Below, in pieces: positions 9,033-17,647 of a stretch of 64,000 nt of DNA. The notes below the pieces were generated by a model. That model was not told the origin of the DNA and did not search any database. It saw only the letters and a list, made by a program, of their open reading frames with translations. Position 1 is the stretch's first letter, and each line of letters begins with the position of its first letter. The position numbers and the translations under genes were made by a program. Origin of the DNA: an uncultured Flavobacteriales bacterium (GTDB lineage Bacteria > Bacteroidota > Bacteroidia > Flavobacteriales_D > Sanyastnellaceae); assembly GCA_938074325.1 (NCBI GenBank), contig CALJFZ010000008.1:1-64000 (forward strand), read 5' to 3'.

Positions 9033-9641
9033 ATGCAGCGATTTTGGGATGAACGCTATCTGGAAGAGGGTGTCTATGGTTTTGAGCCCAACCCGTTTTG
9101 GGTAAAAACGCTTGAATCGATTCAGCCTACACCCGATGCGGGTAGCCTCCTGTTGCCGTGTGAAGGGGAAGGACGGAATGCCGTCTGGGCCGCGAAACGA
9201 GGTTGGACCGTCGACGCGTTTGACGGCAGTTCAGTGGCAGTGGCTACGTGCAACCGATGGGCGGCGTCAGGTGGAGTCGAAGTCAACGCTCACCAGGCAG
9301 ATGCATTTGAATTTGCCGGACGCCCCGACGGGTACGATATCGTAGGGTTGTTTTATGCCCACATGCCCCCGGCACGCCGTGCGGAATTTCACCGGCGTGC
9401 GATAGACTGGCTTCGTCCCGGCGGGACGCTCATCCTGGAAGGATTTGAGCCGCGCCAGTTGGGCTTGCCATCGGGCGGCCCCAAAGACATCAACATGCTC
9501 TTCTCCCCGGAAATGCTCGCTTCGGATTTCGCATCCTTGAACATCGCGACCAACACCACCGTGGAGACCAACCTCAATGAAGGGCCCTACCACCAAGGGC
9601 CGGCCCACATCATTCAATTCATCGCCCAAAAACCTGCCTGA
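9033..9641 (+). CDS. Class I SAM-dependent methyltransferase (TehB/thiopurine-methyltransferase-like)
   Basis: Small 202 aa methyltransferase. The opening FWDERY and LLPCEGEGRNAVWAA (SAM motif I), then FDGSSVAVA and the later LRPGGTLILEGFEP, match the TehB/TPMT-like branch that methylates small molecules or metalloids. I cannot assign the substrate. Its stop codon overlaps the ATG of the downstream heme c/sugar dehydrogenase gene (TGATG-type overlap), implying translational coupling in an operon of three genes that runs to the DUF3078 gene. It is divergent from the aldehyde dehydrogenase. Confidence 0.88.
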   Translation: MQRFWDERYLEEGVYGFEPNPFWVKTLESIQPTPDAGSLLLPCEGEGRNAVWAAKRGWTVDAFDGSSVAVATCNRWAASGGVEVNAHQADAFEFAGRPDGYDIVGLFYAHMPPARRAEFHRRAIDWLRPGGTLILEGFEPRQLGLPSGGPKDINMLFSPEMLASDFASLNIATNTTVETNLNEGPYHQGPAHIIQFIAQKPA

Positions 9642-11062
9642 TGCGTTACCCCCTCGTACTTCTTTTGCCCGTGGGCATCGTGGCCTTGGCCTTGGGAAGG
9701 AGCGGGTCTGAACCCGTTTCGGAGACCAATATTGACCCTTCCAGCGCACCGGAAGTGTATACAAGGTGGTGCAGCAGCTGCCACGGACCCGAGGGGCGGG
9801 ACTTCATCGACCGCGATTGGAAACTTGGAAGCACCGCGGACGATGTACGCCGGGTCATTGAATCAGGCCATCCCCTTTTGGGCATGCCTGCCTACGCATC
9901 CACATTGAGTACCGAGGAAATCAGCCTGGTATCTGACTACGTGCTCACACAGGCCGCCACCAAGCGCAGCTTTCAGCCGACGCCCCCGCAAGTCATCGAG
10001 GCGACGGATTTGAACATGCGGGTCAACGTCATGGTCGAAGGACTGGAAACGCCCTGGGGCATGGACTTTGTCGATGACACCACCATGTTGATCACCGAGC
10101 GTGAAGGACGGCTGTGGAAGTTGGTCTCAGGCGAGCTGAAGCCCGTCAAAGGCCTTCCAAACGACATCCATGTCAAAGGCCAAGGCGGGTTGTTGGACGT
10201 CATGCATTGGCAAGACAAGTTCAGCGGCGAGGAATGGGTTTACCTGACTTACAGCAAAGACAAACCAGGCGACGCCGCTCAATCAGCCACTGCATTGGTA
10301 CGGGCGCCATGGCATGCAGCGACCGACCGGATCGACGCGTGGGAGGAATTGTTCGTAGCCCTGCCCTACGAAAAAACCCATCACCACTACGGAAGCCGCG
10401 TGGAAATCGGCGGCGACGGCAAGCTCTACCTCACCTGTGGCGAACGCGGGCGGCGCGATGTGCACCCGCAGACCTTGACCACAGCCCCCGGCAAGGTGCA
10501 CCGCTTCAATCCTGACGGCAGCGTCCCCTCGGACAATCCCTTCGTAGGGCAAGCCGATGCAGTGCCGTCCATTTGGTCGTGGGGACACCGCAACCCCCAA
10601 GGCATGTTCTGCCATCCCGAAACCGGCGTCATTTGGACTCACGAGCACGGCCCCAAAGGCGGCGACGAAATCAACATCCCGCAACCGGGGAACAACTACG
10701 GTTGGCCGAAGATTACGTTTGGCCGCAACTACATCGGCACGATCATCACCAAGGACACAGCCATGGTCGGCATGGAACAGCCGCTTTATTATTGGCTCCC
10801 CTCCATCGGTGCCTGTGGCATGGACGTGGTATACGGGGACGCTTGGCCCGAGGCCTGGCAGAACAACCTTCTTGTCGGATCCTTGAGTTTCGAATACCTA
10901 GAACGACTGAGGCTAGATGGTGGCAAAGTCGTGTACCGAGAGCGCTTGCTCGACGGCGTGGGCCGTGTGCGTGACATCGCGCGCAATCAAAAAGGGGAAA
11001 TTTTCGTTGCTGTAGAAGGGGCCGGCACCGTCCTGCAACTCGAACCTTTGGAAAGAAAGTGA
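9641..11062 (+). CDS. PQQ-dependent soluble aldose dehydrogenase-like protein with N-terminal cytochrome c domain
   Basis: Exported redox enzyme of 473 aa. A hydrophobic N-terminal segment (LVLLLPVGIVALAL) serves as signal. It is followed by a short c-type cytochrome domain (about 35-115) with the heme site CSSCH (C44, C47, H48) and a plausible distal ligand Met82 in LLGMPAY. From about 127 on is a glucose/sorbosone dehydrogenase (YliI/Asd-type) beta-propeller: ETPWGMDFV, TEREGRLW, GQGGLLDV, WSWGHRNPQG, EHGPKGGDE. It probably oxidises sugars in the periplasm with PQQ and hands electrons to the attached heme. No PQQ biosynthesis genes are in the window. Start and stop overlap both neighbours. 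Confidence 0.92.
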   Translation: MRYPLVLLLPVGIVALALGRSGSEPVSETNIDPSSAPEVYTRWCSSCHGPEGRDFIDRDWKLGSTADDVRRVIESGHPLLGMPAYASTLSTEEISLVSDYVLTQAATKRSFQPTPPQVIEATDLNMRVNVMVEGLETPWGMDFVDDTTMLITEREGRLWKLVSGELKPVKGLPNDIHVKGQGGLLDVMHWQDKFSGEEWVYLTYSKDKPGDAAQSATALVRAPWHAATDRIDAWEELFVALPYEKTHHHYGSRVEIGGDGKLYLTCGERGRRDVHPQTLTTAPGKVHRFNPDGSVPSDNPFVGQADAVPSIWSWGHRNPQGMFCHPETGVIWTHEHGPKGGDEINIPQPGNNYGWPKITFGRNYIGTIITKDTAMVGMEQPLYYWLPSIGACGMDVVYGDAWPEAWQNNLLVGSLSFEYLERLRLDGGKVVYRERLLDGVGRVRDIARNQKGEIFVAVEGAGTVLQLEPLERK

Positions 11063-12036
11063 TGCTGAAGAAAGGTCATTTAATCGCACTCATTTTTCTG
11101 GGTTGGAACACCCTAGTCTTGGGGCAAACCGATACGCCCAAGCTCACCGCAGCAGAAGAAAAAGCCTTGAGAAATTCTGCAGCTCCAGCGACCGATACGC
11201 TGTTGCGGGTGAGCAAAGGCCAATTCAATATTCACTTCAGTCAGGTCCAACTCAGCAACTGGGCCGCAGGTGGACAGAGCAACATTTCCTTGCTCACCAA
11301 ATTCGACCAAAACTGGAATTACGATCGCGGCCGGTTTGGCTGGGACAGCGAACTTCATTTGGCCTTCGGCCTCCTGCACCGACCGGAGGACCGCGTGATC
11401 ATCAAAACCGACGACCGTGTTGAGTGGTCCACCAAGCTGGGCTACCGCGCTACCGAATCCGGCTTCATCACCTTCATGGCGCACTTCCGATCGCAATTTG
11501 CTCCCGGTTATGCCATGGAAAATGGGATACCGCTGCGCGACATTTTAAATTCGAACTTCCTCGCGCCAGGCTACGGTGTCCTCGCGGGCGGCATGGATTA
11601 CAAAACACCTGACGGCAACCTCGCGCTCTTCATTGCCCCCATCACCACCAAGGCCACTTGGGTCCTGGACGACTCCCTTTCTGCGGCCGGCGCCTTCGGT
11701 GTGGAACCCGGCCAACGCAGTCGGTATGAAATGGGTGGATACCTCAAACTGAACTACAAGAAGGTGTTCTCGGAAGAAATCAGCTACGCCGTGCGGCTCG
11801 ATCTGTTCTCGAATTTTCTGGACAACCCCCAAAACATCGACATCTACTCCGACCACGTATTGACCCTGAAAGTCAACCCCTGGTTGTCCACCACGATCAG
11901 TGCGACGATGATTTACGACGACGACATCCAGCTCACTAAAAATCCGGAGGTAATCGAAGGCGTTTTGGTGCCGAATATTGGACCCGGGCTGCAATTGAAG
12001 CAAGTCCTGTCCGTGGGCTTATCCATTCAAGTTTGA
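11062..12036 (+). CDS. DUF3078 domain-containing protein (probable outer-membrane/periplasmic beta-rich protein)
   Basis: A 324 aa Bacteroidota-specific family without known function. The start ATGCTGAAG overlaps the upstream stop (TGATG); a GTG at 11059 is the alternative. A signal peptide (KGHLIALIFLGWNTLVLG, cut near GQT) is followed by QVQLSNWAAGGQSNISL, the hallmark of DUF3078. Alternating hydrophobic/aromatic strands such as FGWDSELHLAFGL and LKLNYKKVFSEEISYAVRLDLFSNF suggest an outer-membrane beta barrel. It is the last gene of the operon beginning with the methyltransferase. Membrane location is inference. Confidence 0.88.
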   Translation: MLKKGHLIALIFLGWNTLVLGQTDTPKLTAAEEKALRNSAAPATDTLLRVSKGQFNIHFSQVQLSNWAAGGQSNISLLTKFDQNWNYDRGRFGWDSELHLAFGLLHRPEDRVIIKTDDRVEWSTKLGYRATESGFITFMAHFRSQFAPGYAMENGIPLRDILNSNFLAPGYGVLAGGMDYKTPDGNLALFIAPITTKATWVLDDSLSAAGAFGVEPGQRSRYEMGGYLKLNYKKVFSEEISYAVRLDLFSNFLDNPQNIDIYSDHVLTLKVNPWLSTTISATMIYDDDIQLTKNPEVIEGVLVPNIGPGLQLKQVLSVGLSIQV

Positions 12037-12041
12037 GCGCT

Positions 12042-12049
12042 TACTTTAG
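12042..12049 (+). promoter_or_regulatory. Putative -7 box (TACTTTAG) upstream of fabD
   Basis: TACTTTAG differs from TAnnTTTG at one position and lies 20 bases before the fabD ATG. A convincing -33 TTG was not found, so confidence is low. It would separate fabD from the upstream operon. Confidence 0.3.
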
Positions 12050-12069
12050 CGCCGCATTCACACGATACC

Positions 12070-12951
12070 ATGAAAGCATATGTATTCCCGGGGCAAGGCG
12101 CCCAGTTTCCAGGTATGGGCAAAGACCTGTACGATCATTCGGATGCGCTGAAGGCGCGTTTTGAATTGGCCAATGAAATCCTTGGCTTTGACATTGCGGA
12201 CACCATGTTCAACGGTAGTCCTGAAGACTTAAAGCAGACATCGGTCACCCAACCAGCCATCTTCATCCATTCGGTGGTGCTGGCTGAAGCGATGGGCGAT
12301 GACTTTCAACCCGATGTCGTTGCCGGGCACAGCTTGGGTGAATTCTCCGCCTTGGTAGCGGCCGGCGCTCTGTCCTTCGAAGACGGGTTGAAATTGGTTT
12401 CAGAACGCGCACAAGCTATGCAGGCCGCGTGCGATGAAACACCAAGTACCATGGCCGCCGTGCTCGGACTCGAGGACGACGTGGTAGAACGCGTATGCGA
12501 AGAAACCGAAGGCGTTGTGGTTGCTGCCAACTACAACTGCCCAGGCCAGCTCGTTATTTCCGGAGAGGTTCCCGCCATCGAAGCGGCCTGTGCGGCTTTG
12601 ACCGAGGCCGGTGCGCGCCGTGCCCTCGTACTCCCTGTGGGCGGTGCTTTCCACTCCCCATTGATGGAATCCGCGCGCGAACGCCTTGCCGCTGCAATTG
12701 CCGCCGCACCGTTCCAGGCACCCCGGTGCCCGGTGGTCCAAAACGTACACGCTTCACCTGAAACAGATCCAGAAGTCATTCGAGAGAACCTCATCGCTCA
12801 ATTGACTGCTCCCGTCCGGTGGACGCAGAGCATGCACAAAATGATCGAGCTCGGTGCGACCCAAGCCATTGAAGTCGGTCCGGGCAAGGTGTTGCAGGGA
12901 TTATTCAAAAAGGTCGACCGCGCCTTTGAAGTGTCCGGCGCAGCGCTTTGA
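12070..12951 (+). CDS. fabD: ACP S-malonyltransferase (malonyl-CoA:ACP transacylase)
   Basis: Transfers malonyl from CoA to acyl carrier protein to start fatty-acid elongation. The 293 aa product has FPGQGAQFPGMG at the N-terminus, the nucleophile elbow GHSLG (Ser88), the VAANYNCPGQLVISG segment, and GAFHSPLM with catalytic His195. The C-terminal EVGPGKVLQGL completes the family pattern. The start is the only reasonable ATG. No other fab genes are adjacent. It ends just before a strong hairpin terminator. Confidence 0.97.
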   Translation: MKAYVFPGQGAQFPGMGKDLYDHSDALKARFELANEILGFDIADTMFNGSPEDLKQTSVTQPAIFIHSVVLAEAMGDDFQPDVVAGHSLGEFSALVAAGALSFEDGLKLVSERAQAMQAACDETPSTMAAVLGLEDDVVERVCEETEGVVVAANYNCPGQLVISGEVPAIEAACAALTEAGARRALVLPVGGAFHSPLMESARERLAAAIAAAPFQAPRCPVVQNVHASPETDPEVIRENLIAQLTAPVRWTQSMHKMIELGATQAIEVGPGKVLQGLFKKVDRAFEVSGAAL

Positions 12952-12971
12952 ACCGCTGACCTTTACGCATA

Positions 12972-13000
12972 AAAAAAGCGAGCCTCGAGCTCGCTTTTTT
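12972..13000. terminator. Bidirectional intrinsic terminator
   Basis: A 12-bp perfect stem (AAAAAAGCGAGC pairing with GCTCGCTTTTTT) closes a 5-nt loop. It has a T tract on the plus strand and an A tract that becomes a T tract on the minus strand, so it can end both fabD and the convergent coiled-coil gene. Confidence 0.9.
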
Positions 13001-13023
13001 GTTTTCGTTTTATTGATTCAGCT

Positions 13024-13233
13024 TCACATCACCACTTCCGCCGCATAGGCGTGCAGGCTTTGCAGTTCATTCTCCGCGACCAACAAAGCTTCCTTCAAGC
13101 TCCCGTTTTCTTGACGCAATTCGTCGCAACGACGTTGTGCGCGTGCCAATTCATTTTTCAAGCGCATGAATTCCTTCAGCGTTTGCACCCGCTCTTGGCG
13201 AGCCGTTTCGAGTTGGACCATGAGATCTTCCAT
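13024..13233 (-). CDS. Small coiled-coil protein of unknown function
   Basis: A 69 aa protein starting at ATG 13233 (MEDLMVQLETARQ). Almost the whole length is charged heptad-like helix (RQERVQTLKEFMRLKNEL, then CDELRQENGSLKEALLVAENEL), so it is very likely a coiled coil. Such small proteins can be cell-division or scaffold factors (ZapB-like), but nothing in the sequence or neighbourhood establishes that. The in-frame codons upstream of 13233 look non-coding. It converges on fabD with a shared terminator. Confidence 0.6.
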   Translation of the reverse strand: MEDLMVQLETARQERVQTLKEFMRLKNELARAQRRCDELRQENGSLKEALLVAENELQSLHAYAAEVVM

Positions 13234-13328
13234 ACTACAAATAACGCCGACGCTTATGCGGGTTACAACGTGGTCTCTGAGCACTTTTCCACCTTTTCCC
13301 GTTCATTTCAACAAAATGAAACAACAGC

Positions 13329-14570
13329 CTAGCGAGGAGCTTCGCCTTGTGGATCAGGCACGCGTTTCCGGAAAAGCAAGAGCACGATAAAGCCAACCAA
13401 TCCAAATCCTCCCGCAATGGCGTACAATGCGGGAATTGCTGATACTTCACCCTGGAATTGGTATCCGGAAAACACAGCCCCTACCCCAATTCCCACTTCC
13501 AAGGACATCAACATGGTTCCCAATGCAAGAGCCACTTTGCCTGGGCGGGCCAAATCTGCCGTCCACGCCATGATGGTAGGCATGTTGATGCCAATGGACA
13601 TCCCGTAAATGACTCCAAACAGGGCGGCGGTCGCTTTTGTATCCGCAATGGAAAGTCCGAACATGCCCACTGCCAAGAGCGCTCCCCCGATGAGCATCAG
13701 GGGCACGCGACCGTGGCGGTCTGAGGCTTTACCGGCGATGAGCCGCATGGAGATCGAAGCGATGACGATAATCGTGTTGAACGACCCTTTGTATACGTAG
13801 CCGAGGGAACCGACGAAATCAGGTGATATGGTCAAGAAAGTTCCAAAAGCGAATGCCACAGGCAGCAGCCCCAAAGCCGCCGGCCAAGACGCCAAATCCA
13901 TCACATCGCCTTTCCAAATCGCCAAATCCGCTCGTTGGACGCGCCGTCCATTTGGCAGGGTTTCTGGGAGGCGCAAGGTCATCGCAAGCGCTACCAATCC
14001 AAAAAAGGTGGAGACGAGAAACATGGCGTTGTAACCGTATTCGACCGTCAACCAACTTCCGATGGCTGGACCGCCTGCCATACCAGCATTGCCCGCTACC
14101 CCTAAATAACCCAAAGCCTCTCCACGGCGCTTGAGCGGCGTGATGTCCGTGAGGAATGCTGTCGTACCGGTGGGGCGAAAACCAGTGCTCATGCCGTGAA
14201 GCAATCGAAGGGTCAGGAACGCCCAAACCGCAACGGGGATACCGCTCCAAACAGCTTCTCGGGAAATGGCCCCGACTCCGATGTAACAAAGTCCTGCGAT
14301 CATGGTGACCCACGTGCCGAAAAGCATCACGGGACGACGTCCTGCACGGTCGGCGATGCGTCCCGATAAAAACCGAGAGAGGAAGGCACCGACCGTAAAG
14401 AGCCCCACAATCCAACCGATCAAATCAGGACGTCCCAGTTCAGTCAAGAAGCCCGGCAACTCGGGCATGACCATGCCAAAACTGGCCATGAACAGCACCG
14501 TGCTAGAGCAGAGAATCCAAAATTTAGGGGAGAACATTTCCGTGTTCTCGGAAGGGGCTTGTACGGTCAC
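13329..14570 (-). CDS. Major facilitator superfamily transporter
   Basis: About 12 hydrophobic helices over 413 aa. The MFS signature loop between helices 2 and 3 (GRIADRAGRRP), the equivalent loop in the second half (GKASDRHGRVP), and a helix-5-like GGPAIGSWL are visible. Substrate cannot be inferred; drug or sugar efflux-type members look similar. The GTG at 14570 starts 7 nt after a TATCTTTG box; an ATG at 14537 (MFSPKFWIL) is the alternative and would lie just before the first helix. It is divergent from the repeat-containing unknown gene. Confidence 0.92.
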   Translation of the reverse strand: MTVQAPSENTEMFSPKFWILCSSTVLFMASFGMVMPELPGFLTELGRPDLIGWIVGLFTVGAFLSRFLSGRIADRAGRRPVMLFGTWVTMIAGLCYIGVGAISREAVWSGIPVAVWAFLTLRLLHGMSTGFRPTGTTAFLTDITPLKRRGEALGYLGVAGNAGMAGGPAIGSWLTVEYGYNAMFLVSTFFGLVALAMTLRLPETLPNGRRVQRADLAIWKGDVMDLASWPAALGLLPVAFAFGTFLTISPDFVGSLGYVYKGSFNTIIVIASISMRLIAGKASDRHGRVPLMLIGGALLAVGMFGLSIADTKATAALFGVIYGMSIGINMPTIMAWTADLARPGKVALALGTMLMSLEVGIGVGAVFSGYQFQGEVSAIPALYAIAGGFGLVGFIVLLLFRKRVPDPQGEAPR

Positions 14571-14577
14571 TTGGCCG

Positions 14578-14585
14578 CAAAGATA
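14578..14585 (-). promoter_or_regulatory. Putative -7 box (TATCTTTG) for the MFS gene
   Basis: An exact TAnnTTTG match on the minus strand, 7 nt before GTG 14570 and 40 nt before ATG 14537. Depending on the start used, the transcript would be nearly leaderless or carry a short leader. Confidence 0.5.
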
Positions 14586-14605
14586 CCCCCGCTTATCTTG
14601 TGAGC

Positions 14606-15013
14606 ATGCAATATCCGGCGAAAGTCTTGTTGGCCTGGGGGGAGGCCATTTCTGGCAACCTCGAAATCCGGGAGTGGCTCATGACCAACGGGTATCCCGA
14701 ACTGGGATTGACTTGCCATGCCTTGCAATTGGTGGACTCTGCTCGGTCCTGGCTCATGGCCAACGGACATCCCCACCTCATGGCATTGGTCAGTGGTTGC
14801 GAAGGCGACAAGCAAGCCCTGCAATGGCTTGAAAAGTTTGGCTATAACTACCTCAAAGACGTGGCCCTCGGAGCGGACAACGACGACGAAGCCGTGAAGC
14901 GACTGCTCAAAGCAAACCAACGCGAATGGGCAGGCATTGCCTTGAAAATCCGAGCGATCAAAAACCAGATCGAGTCGGACAACAACGACATGCACAAAAT
15001 TTCACGCCGCTGA
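14606..15013 (+). CDS. Conserved hypothetical protein built of WLxxNGYPxL-type repeats
   Basis: A 135 aa protein of unknown function, recalled as conserved in Bacteroidota. The ATG at 14606 is preferred; a GTG at 14600 is in frame. The sequence contains about four degenerate repeats of roughly 30 residues: REWLMTNGYPELGL, RSWLMANGHPHLMAL, LQWLEKFGYNYLKDV and VKRLLKANQREWAGI. This suggests a small all-helical repeat scaffold. There is no signal peptide or membrane segment, so it is probably cytoplasmic. A TATCTTG sequence at 14594-14600 may be its -7 box. It converges on the M16 peptidase gene. Confidence 0.75.
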   Translation: MQYPAKVLLAWGEAISGNLEIREWLMTNGYPELGLTCHALQLVDSARSWLMANGHPHLMALVSGCEGDKQALQWLEKFGYNYLKDVALGADNDDEAVKRLLKANQREWAGIALKIRAIKNQIESDNNDMHKISRR

Positions 15014-15022
15014 TTGCGATGT

Positions 15023-16297
15023 TCAGGCGTTGGAGTAGACCAAATGACTCCACGTGGAATCATCCAGCACTTCATTGGAAAGGCGCAATACGTCGTCAGC
15101 GGTGATGGCTTCTATCGCCTCAAACACCGACTCCAGTCGCTCCACCCGGTCGTACAGCAAGAAGCTCTTGCCCAGACTGGTCATCACGCTGCTTCCCGAA
15201 TCCTGAGACAGGGCCACATGGCCTACGATTTGCTGCTTAATGTTGTGCAATTGACGCACCCCCAGTTTCGTCTTTCGCAGCGCGGCTAGCTCTTTGCGAA
15301 CCAAGGATTCCGCGCGCTTGTGCAGCCTTTTATCCGTGCCGAAGTACACGCTGAAAACCCCCACGTCGCTGTAAGGCGTGTATGCGCATTCGATGTTGTA
15401 CGCCATGCCATGGCGCTCCCGGACGTTCAAGCTGAGTCGGTTGTTCATTGTAGGGCCGCCGAGGTGGTTTGCAATGAGGGCCAACCCGAGGCGATCGGGG
15501 TGGTTGCTGCCATGGGTCAGGGTTCCCATAACATGGTGGACTTGGTGGATGTCCTTTTGGAGGCGAATGTCAAACGGCTGACGGCCGGCGAAAGGTTGCC
15601 GATTGAGCCGGGCCTCTCCTGACGCACGCTTTCCGAAATGCTTCTCGCACAGGCGACGGACTTTCGACCAAGGCGTCGCCCCCACTACGCTGAACACCAT
15701 TTCGTTGGGATGGTAGTGGCGGGATACGAAGCCGTCGATGGTGGAGCGGTCCATGTTGGAAACAGAATCCACCGTCCCGAGGATGTTGCCGGCCATGGGA
15801 TGGCCTTCAAATAATTTCTCTTCAAATTCGTCGAATATGGAATCCGCTGGACTGTCGAGAAAAGCATTCAACTCATCCAAAATGACATCGCGCTCTTTCT
15901 TGATTTCATTAACTGGAAACGTGGCATTGAACGTAATGTCCGAAATCAATTCCACCGCTCGCTCCAGATGCTGTTCGGAAAAGGCAGCGTAAATCCACGT
16001 GTCTTCTTTGGATGTGTAGGCATTGAACTCACCGCCAACCGAATCCAATCGATTCAACACATGAAACGCCTTGCGCTTTGTGGTACCCTTGAACAAGGTG
16101 TGCTCAATGAAGTGTGCAACCCCCGCTTCTCCAGAACCGTGCACCTCATCCCGGGTGCCCGCATTGATCACGAGGCCGCAGTGCGTGACCGGTCGATCCA
16201 CATGCTTGTAGATGACCCGGAACCCATTTTCAAATTGCGCCGTATGGAGTTCTTCTTTGCCCCAGTGAGGCAAGGCGCGATCGAGCACTTCGGCCAT
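15023..16297 (-). CDS. M16 family zinc metallopeptidase (processing-peptidase-like)
   Basis: A 424 aa insulinase-family protease. The inverted zinc motif HFIEH (H62, E65, H66) is intact, as is the downstream ERDVILDEL segment carrying the third zinc ligand. The second half includes the substrate-cleft region around LGGPTMNNRLSLNVRERHGMAY. It resembles the single-domain mitochondrial-processing-peptidase/PqqL-type enzymes of about 45 kDa. There is no signal peptide, so cytoplasmic peptide turnover is likely. It starts 9 bases after the stop of the DUF3127 gene and probably shares its transcript. Confidence 0.94.
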   Translation of the reverse strand: MAEVLDRALPHWGKEELHTAQFENGFRVIYKHVDRPVTHCGLVINAGTRDEVHGSGEAGVAHFIEHTLFKGTTKRKAFHVLNRLDSVGGEFNAYTSKEDTWIYAAFSEQHLERAVELISDITFNATFPVNEIKKERDVILDELNAFLDSPADSIFDEFEEKLFEGHPMAGNILGTVDSVSNMDRSTIDGFVSRHYHPNEMVFSVVGATPWSKVRRLCEKHFGKRASGEARLNRQPFAGRQPFDIRLQKDIHQVHHVMGTLTHGSNHPDRLGLALIANHLGGPTMNNRLSLNVRERHGMAYNIECAYTPYSDVGVFSVYFGTDKRLHKRAESLVRKELAALRKTKLGVRQLHNIKQQIVGHVALSQDSGSSVMTSLGKSFLLYDRVERLESVFEAIEAITADDVLRLSNEVLDDSTWSHLVYSNA

Positions 16298-16305
16298 CTT
16301 CGGTA

Positions 16306-16677
16306 TCAGAACGGCAGGTCGTCTTCATCGTCCGCTGACGCAGCCATCGGCGGTACGTCTGGGAGCGGTGCAGAAGACACCTTGGGCGCTTGAGGAGCGG
16401 CAGCTCCGCCGCCTTGGCCCGCCTCGACACGCCAAGCATTCAAGTCCACGTAGTAGTTTCCGTTGTACTCACGGCCGCGGATGTCGAACTTAACGAGTAC
16501 CGCATCGCCTTCCTGGCATCGTGCAATCTGCTCGGTGCGCTCCTTTGTCGCCGTGAACTTCACGTCCTGCGGGTACTGATCTTCCGTGGTGATCACGAAA
16601 TCGCGTTTGTAAAAACCACTTGGGAAATCCTGCTGGTCGAAGATCTTTTTGATCTTCCCTTTCATTTCAAAACTCAT
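16306..16677 (-). CDS. DUF3127 protein, OB-fold-like with SSB-type acidic C-terminal tip
   Basis: A 123 aa protein that opens MSFEMKGKIKKIFDQQ, the start of DUF3127. The core (to about residue 80: VKFTATKERTEQI, VKFDIRGREYNG) is an OB-like beta barrel suited to nucleic-acid binding. A glycine/alanine/proline linker then leads to DDEDDLPF. That tail is strikingly like the single-stranded-DNA-binding protein C-terminus (DDDIPF type) that recruits repair and replication partners. The frame is open upstream, but ATG 16677 gives the family start, 4 nt after a TACCTTCG box. Function is not established. Confidence 0.9.
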   Translation of the reverse strand: MSFEMKGKIKKIFDQQDFPSGFYKRDFVITTEDQYPQDVKFTATKERTEQIARCQEGDAVLVKFDIRGREYNGNYYVDLNAWRVEAGQGGGAAAPQAPKVSSAPLPDVPPMAASADDEDDLPF

Positions 16678-16681
16678 GCCG

Positions 16682-16689
16682 CGAAGGTA
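16682..16689 (-). promoter_or_regulatory. Putative -7 box (TACCTTCG) 4 nt before the DUF3127 ATG
   Basis: Minus-strand TACCTTCG followed by CGGC and the ATG. This is a one-mismatch TAnnTTTG element placed as in the etfB and glmM promoters; it would produce a leaderless or almost leaderless mRNA. It lies inside the 3' part of the flavin reductase gene. Confidence 0.45.
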
Positions 16690-16733
16690 TTTACGCCCGA
16701 CGGAATTCGGGCGGATGACGGGGGGCTTTTTTA

Positions 16734-17645
16734 TCAACCCAGATTGAACGCCATGACGGCTTTCAATGCATCCGCCACTTCCCCGCTGGCGATGCAATCC
16801 GCAGCGAATTTGTGCACGGCATGCTCCAATGCCACCCCGTCGCCTTCGTGCTCGATGAAGAGTTCGGAAAGCTCTAGGAGCTTGAAGTCATTGACATCGG
16901 TTTCGTTGGGCATTTCCAAGAGCGCGCCGAGTTGTGCCAAGTCGTTGCCCGTCAAAACCCGGCTCTCGCGCACCTCCTGCGGCAAGGCGTCCACACCGAT
17001 CCCAGGTGCAACCAACGGCTTGGGTACTTCGAACAAAGCGGCGCCCGAAGCACGCACATAGGAATTTCCACCGCAACGACCGACCAAGTCCAATCGCTCG
17101 GGGTCGGGTTGACCGTGTTCATTCAGAACGTCGGCGCGGAAATGCATCCGCAGGATTTCGCATACCACCAATTGGCCTGCACCGCCTTGGTCGCCAAGTG
17201 AATCGACCTTGAGCACCTTGCATTCCAATGCAAACGGGCTTTCTGCGACGCGCTTGGGCTGAATCAAGTCAGAAGCTACAGCAGTCAAGCCCGCCTTTTC
17301 AAACTCACTCACGCCCTGTTCAAAATCAGCGCTGGCCAACGAGCAGGCGTGGACCATGTTGTAATCGACAAGGTTGATAACGACCTCAGGCACCGCCATG
17401 GCATTCTCCAAAGTGTGCTTTGTGGTGTTGTCCTTCATTCGCCGCGCGGGGCTAAAAATCAACACGGGCGGGTTGGCGGAAAACACATTGAAATAGCTGA
17501 AAGGCGCTAGGTTGTCCCGGCCTTCAGCATCCACGGTGCTCGCGAAGGCGATGGGACGCGGGGCGATACCGCCCAATAATTTGCCGTGCAAATCGCGGCC
17601 GGTCAATTCACCGGGTGTGAACGAAGCGTATTGTTGGTCTGCCAT
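16734..17645 (-). CDS. Flavin reductase-like (FMN-binding split-barrel) family protein
   Basis: A 303 aa protein with the FMN-binding split-barrel core near the N-terminus: GGIAPRPIAFASTVD, NLAPFSYFNVFSANPPVLIFSP and KHTLENAM are the flavin-contact segments. The family includes NAD(P)H:flavin oxidoreductases. This long form with a C-terminal helical extension (from about 200) is common in Bacteroidota, but its electron acceptor is unknown. The ATG at 17645 is 2 bases after the purE stop codon, implying a purE-flavin reductase operon. Confidence 0.9.
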   Translation of the reverse strand: MADQQYASFTPGELTGRDLHGKLLGGIAPRPIAFASTVDAEGRDNLAPFSYFNVFSANPPVLIFSPARRMKDNTTKHTLENAMAVPEVVINLVDYNMVHACSLASADFEQGVSEFEKAGLTAVASDLIQPKRVAESPFALECKVLKVDSLGDQGGAGQLVVCEILRMHFRADVLNEHGQPDPERLDLVGRCGGNSYVRASGAALFEVPKPLVAPGIGVDALPQEVRESRVLTGNDLAQLGALLEMPNETDVNDFKLLELSELFIEHEGDGVALEHAVHKFAADCIASGEVADALKAVMAFNLG

Positions 17646-17647
17646 GC

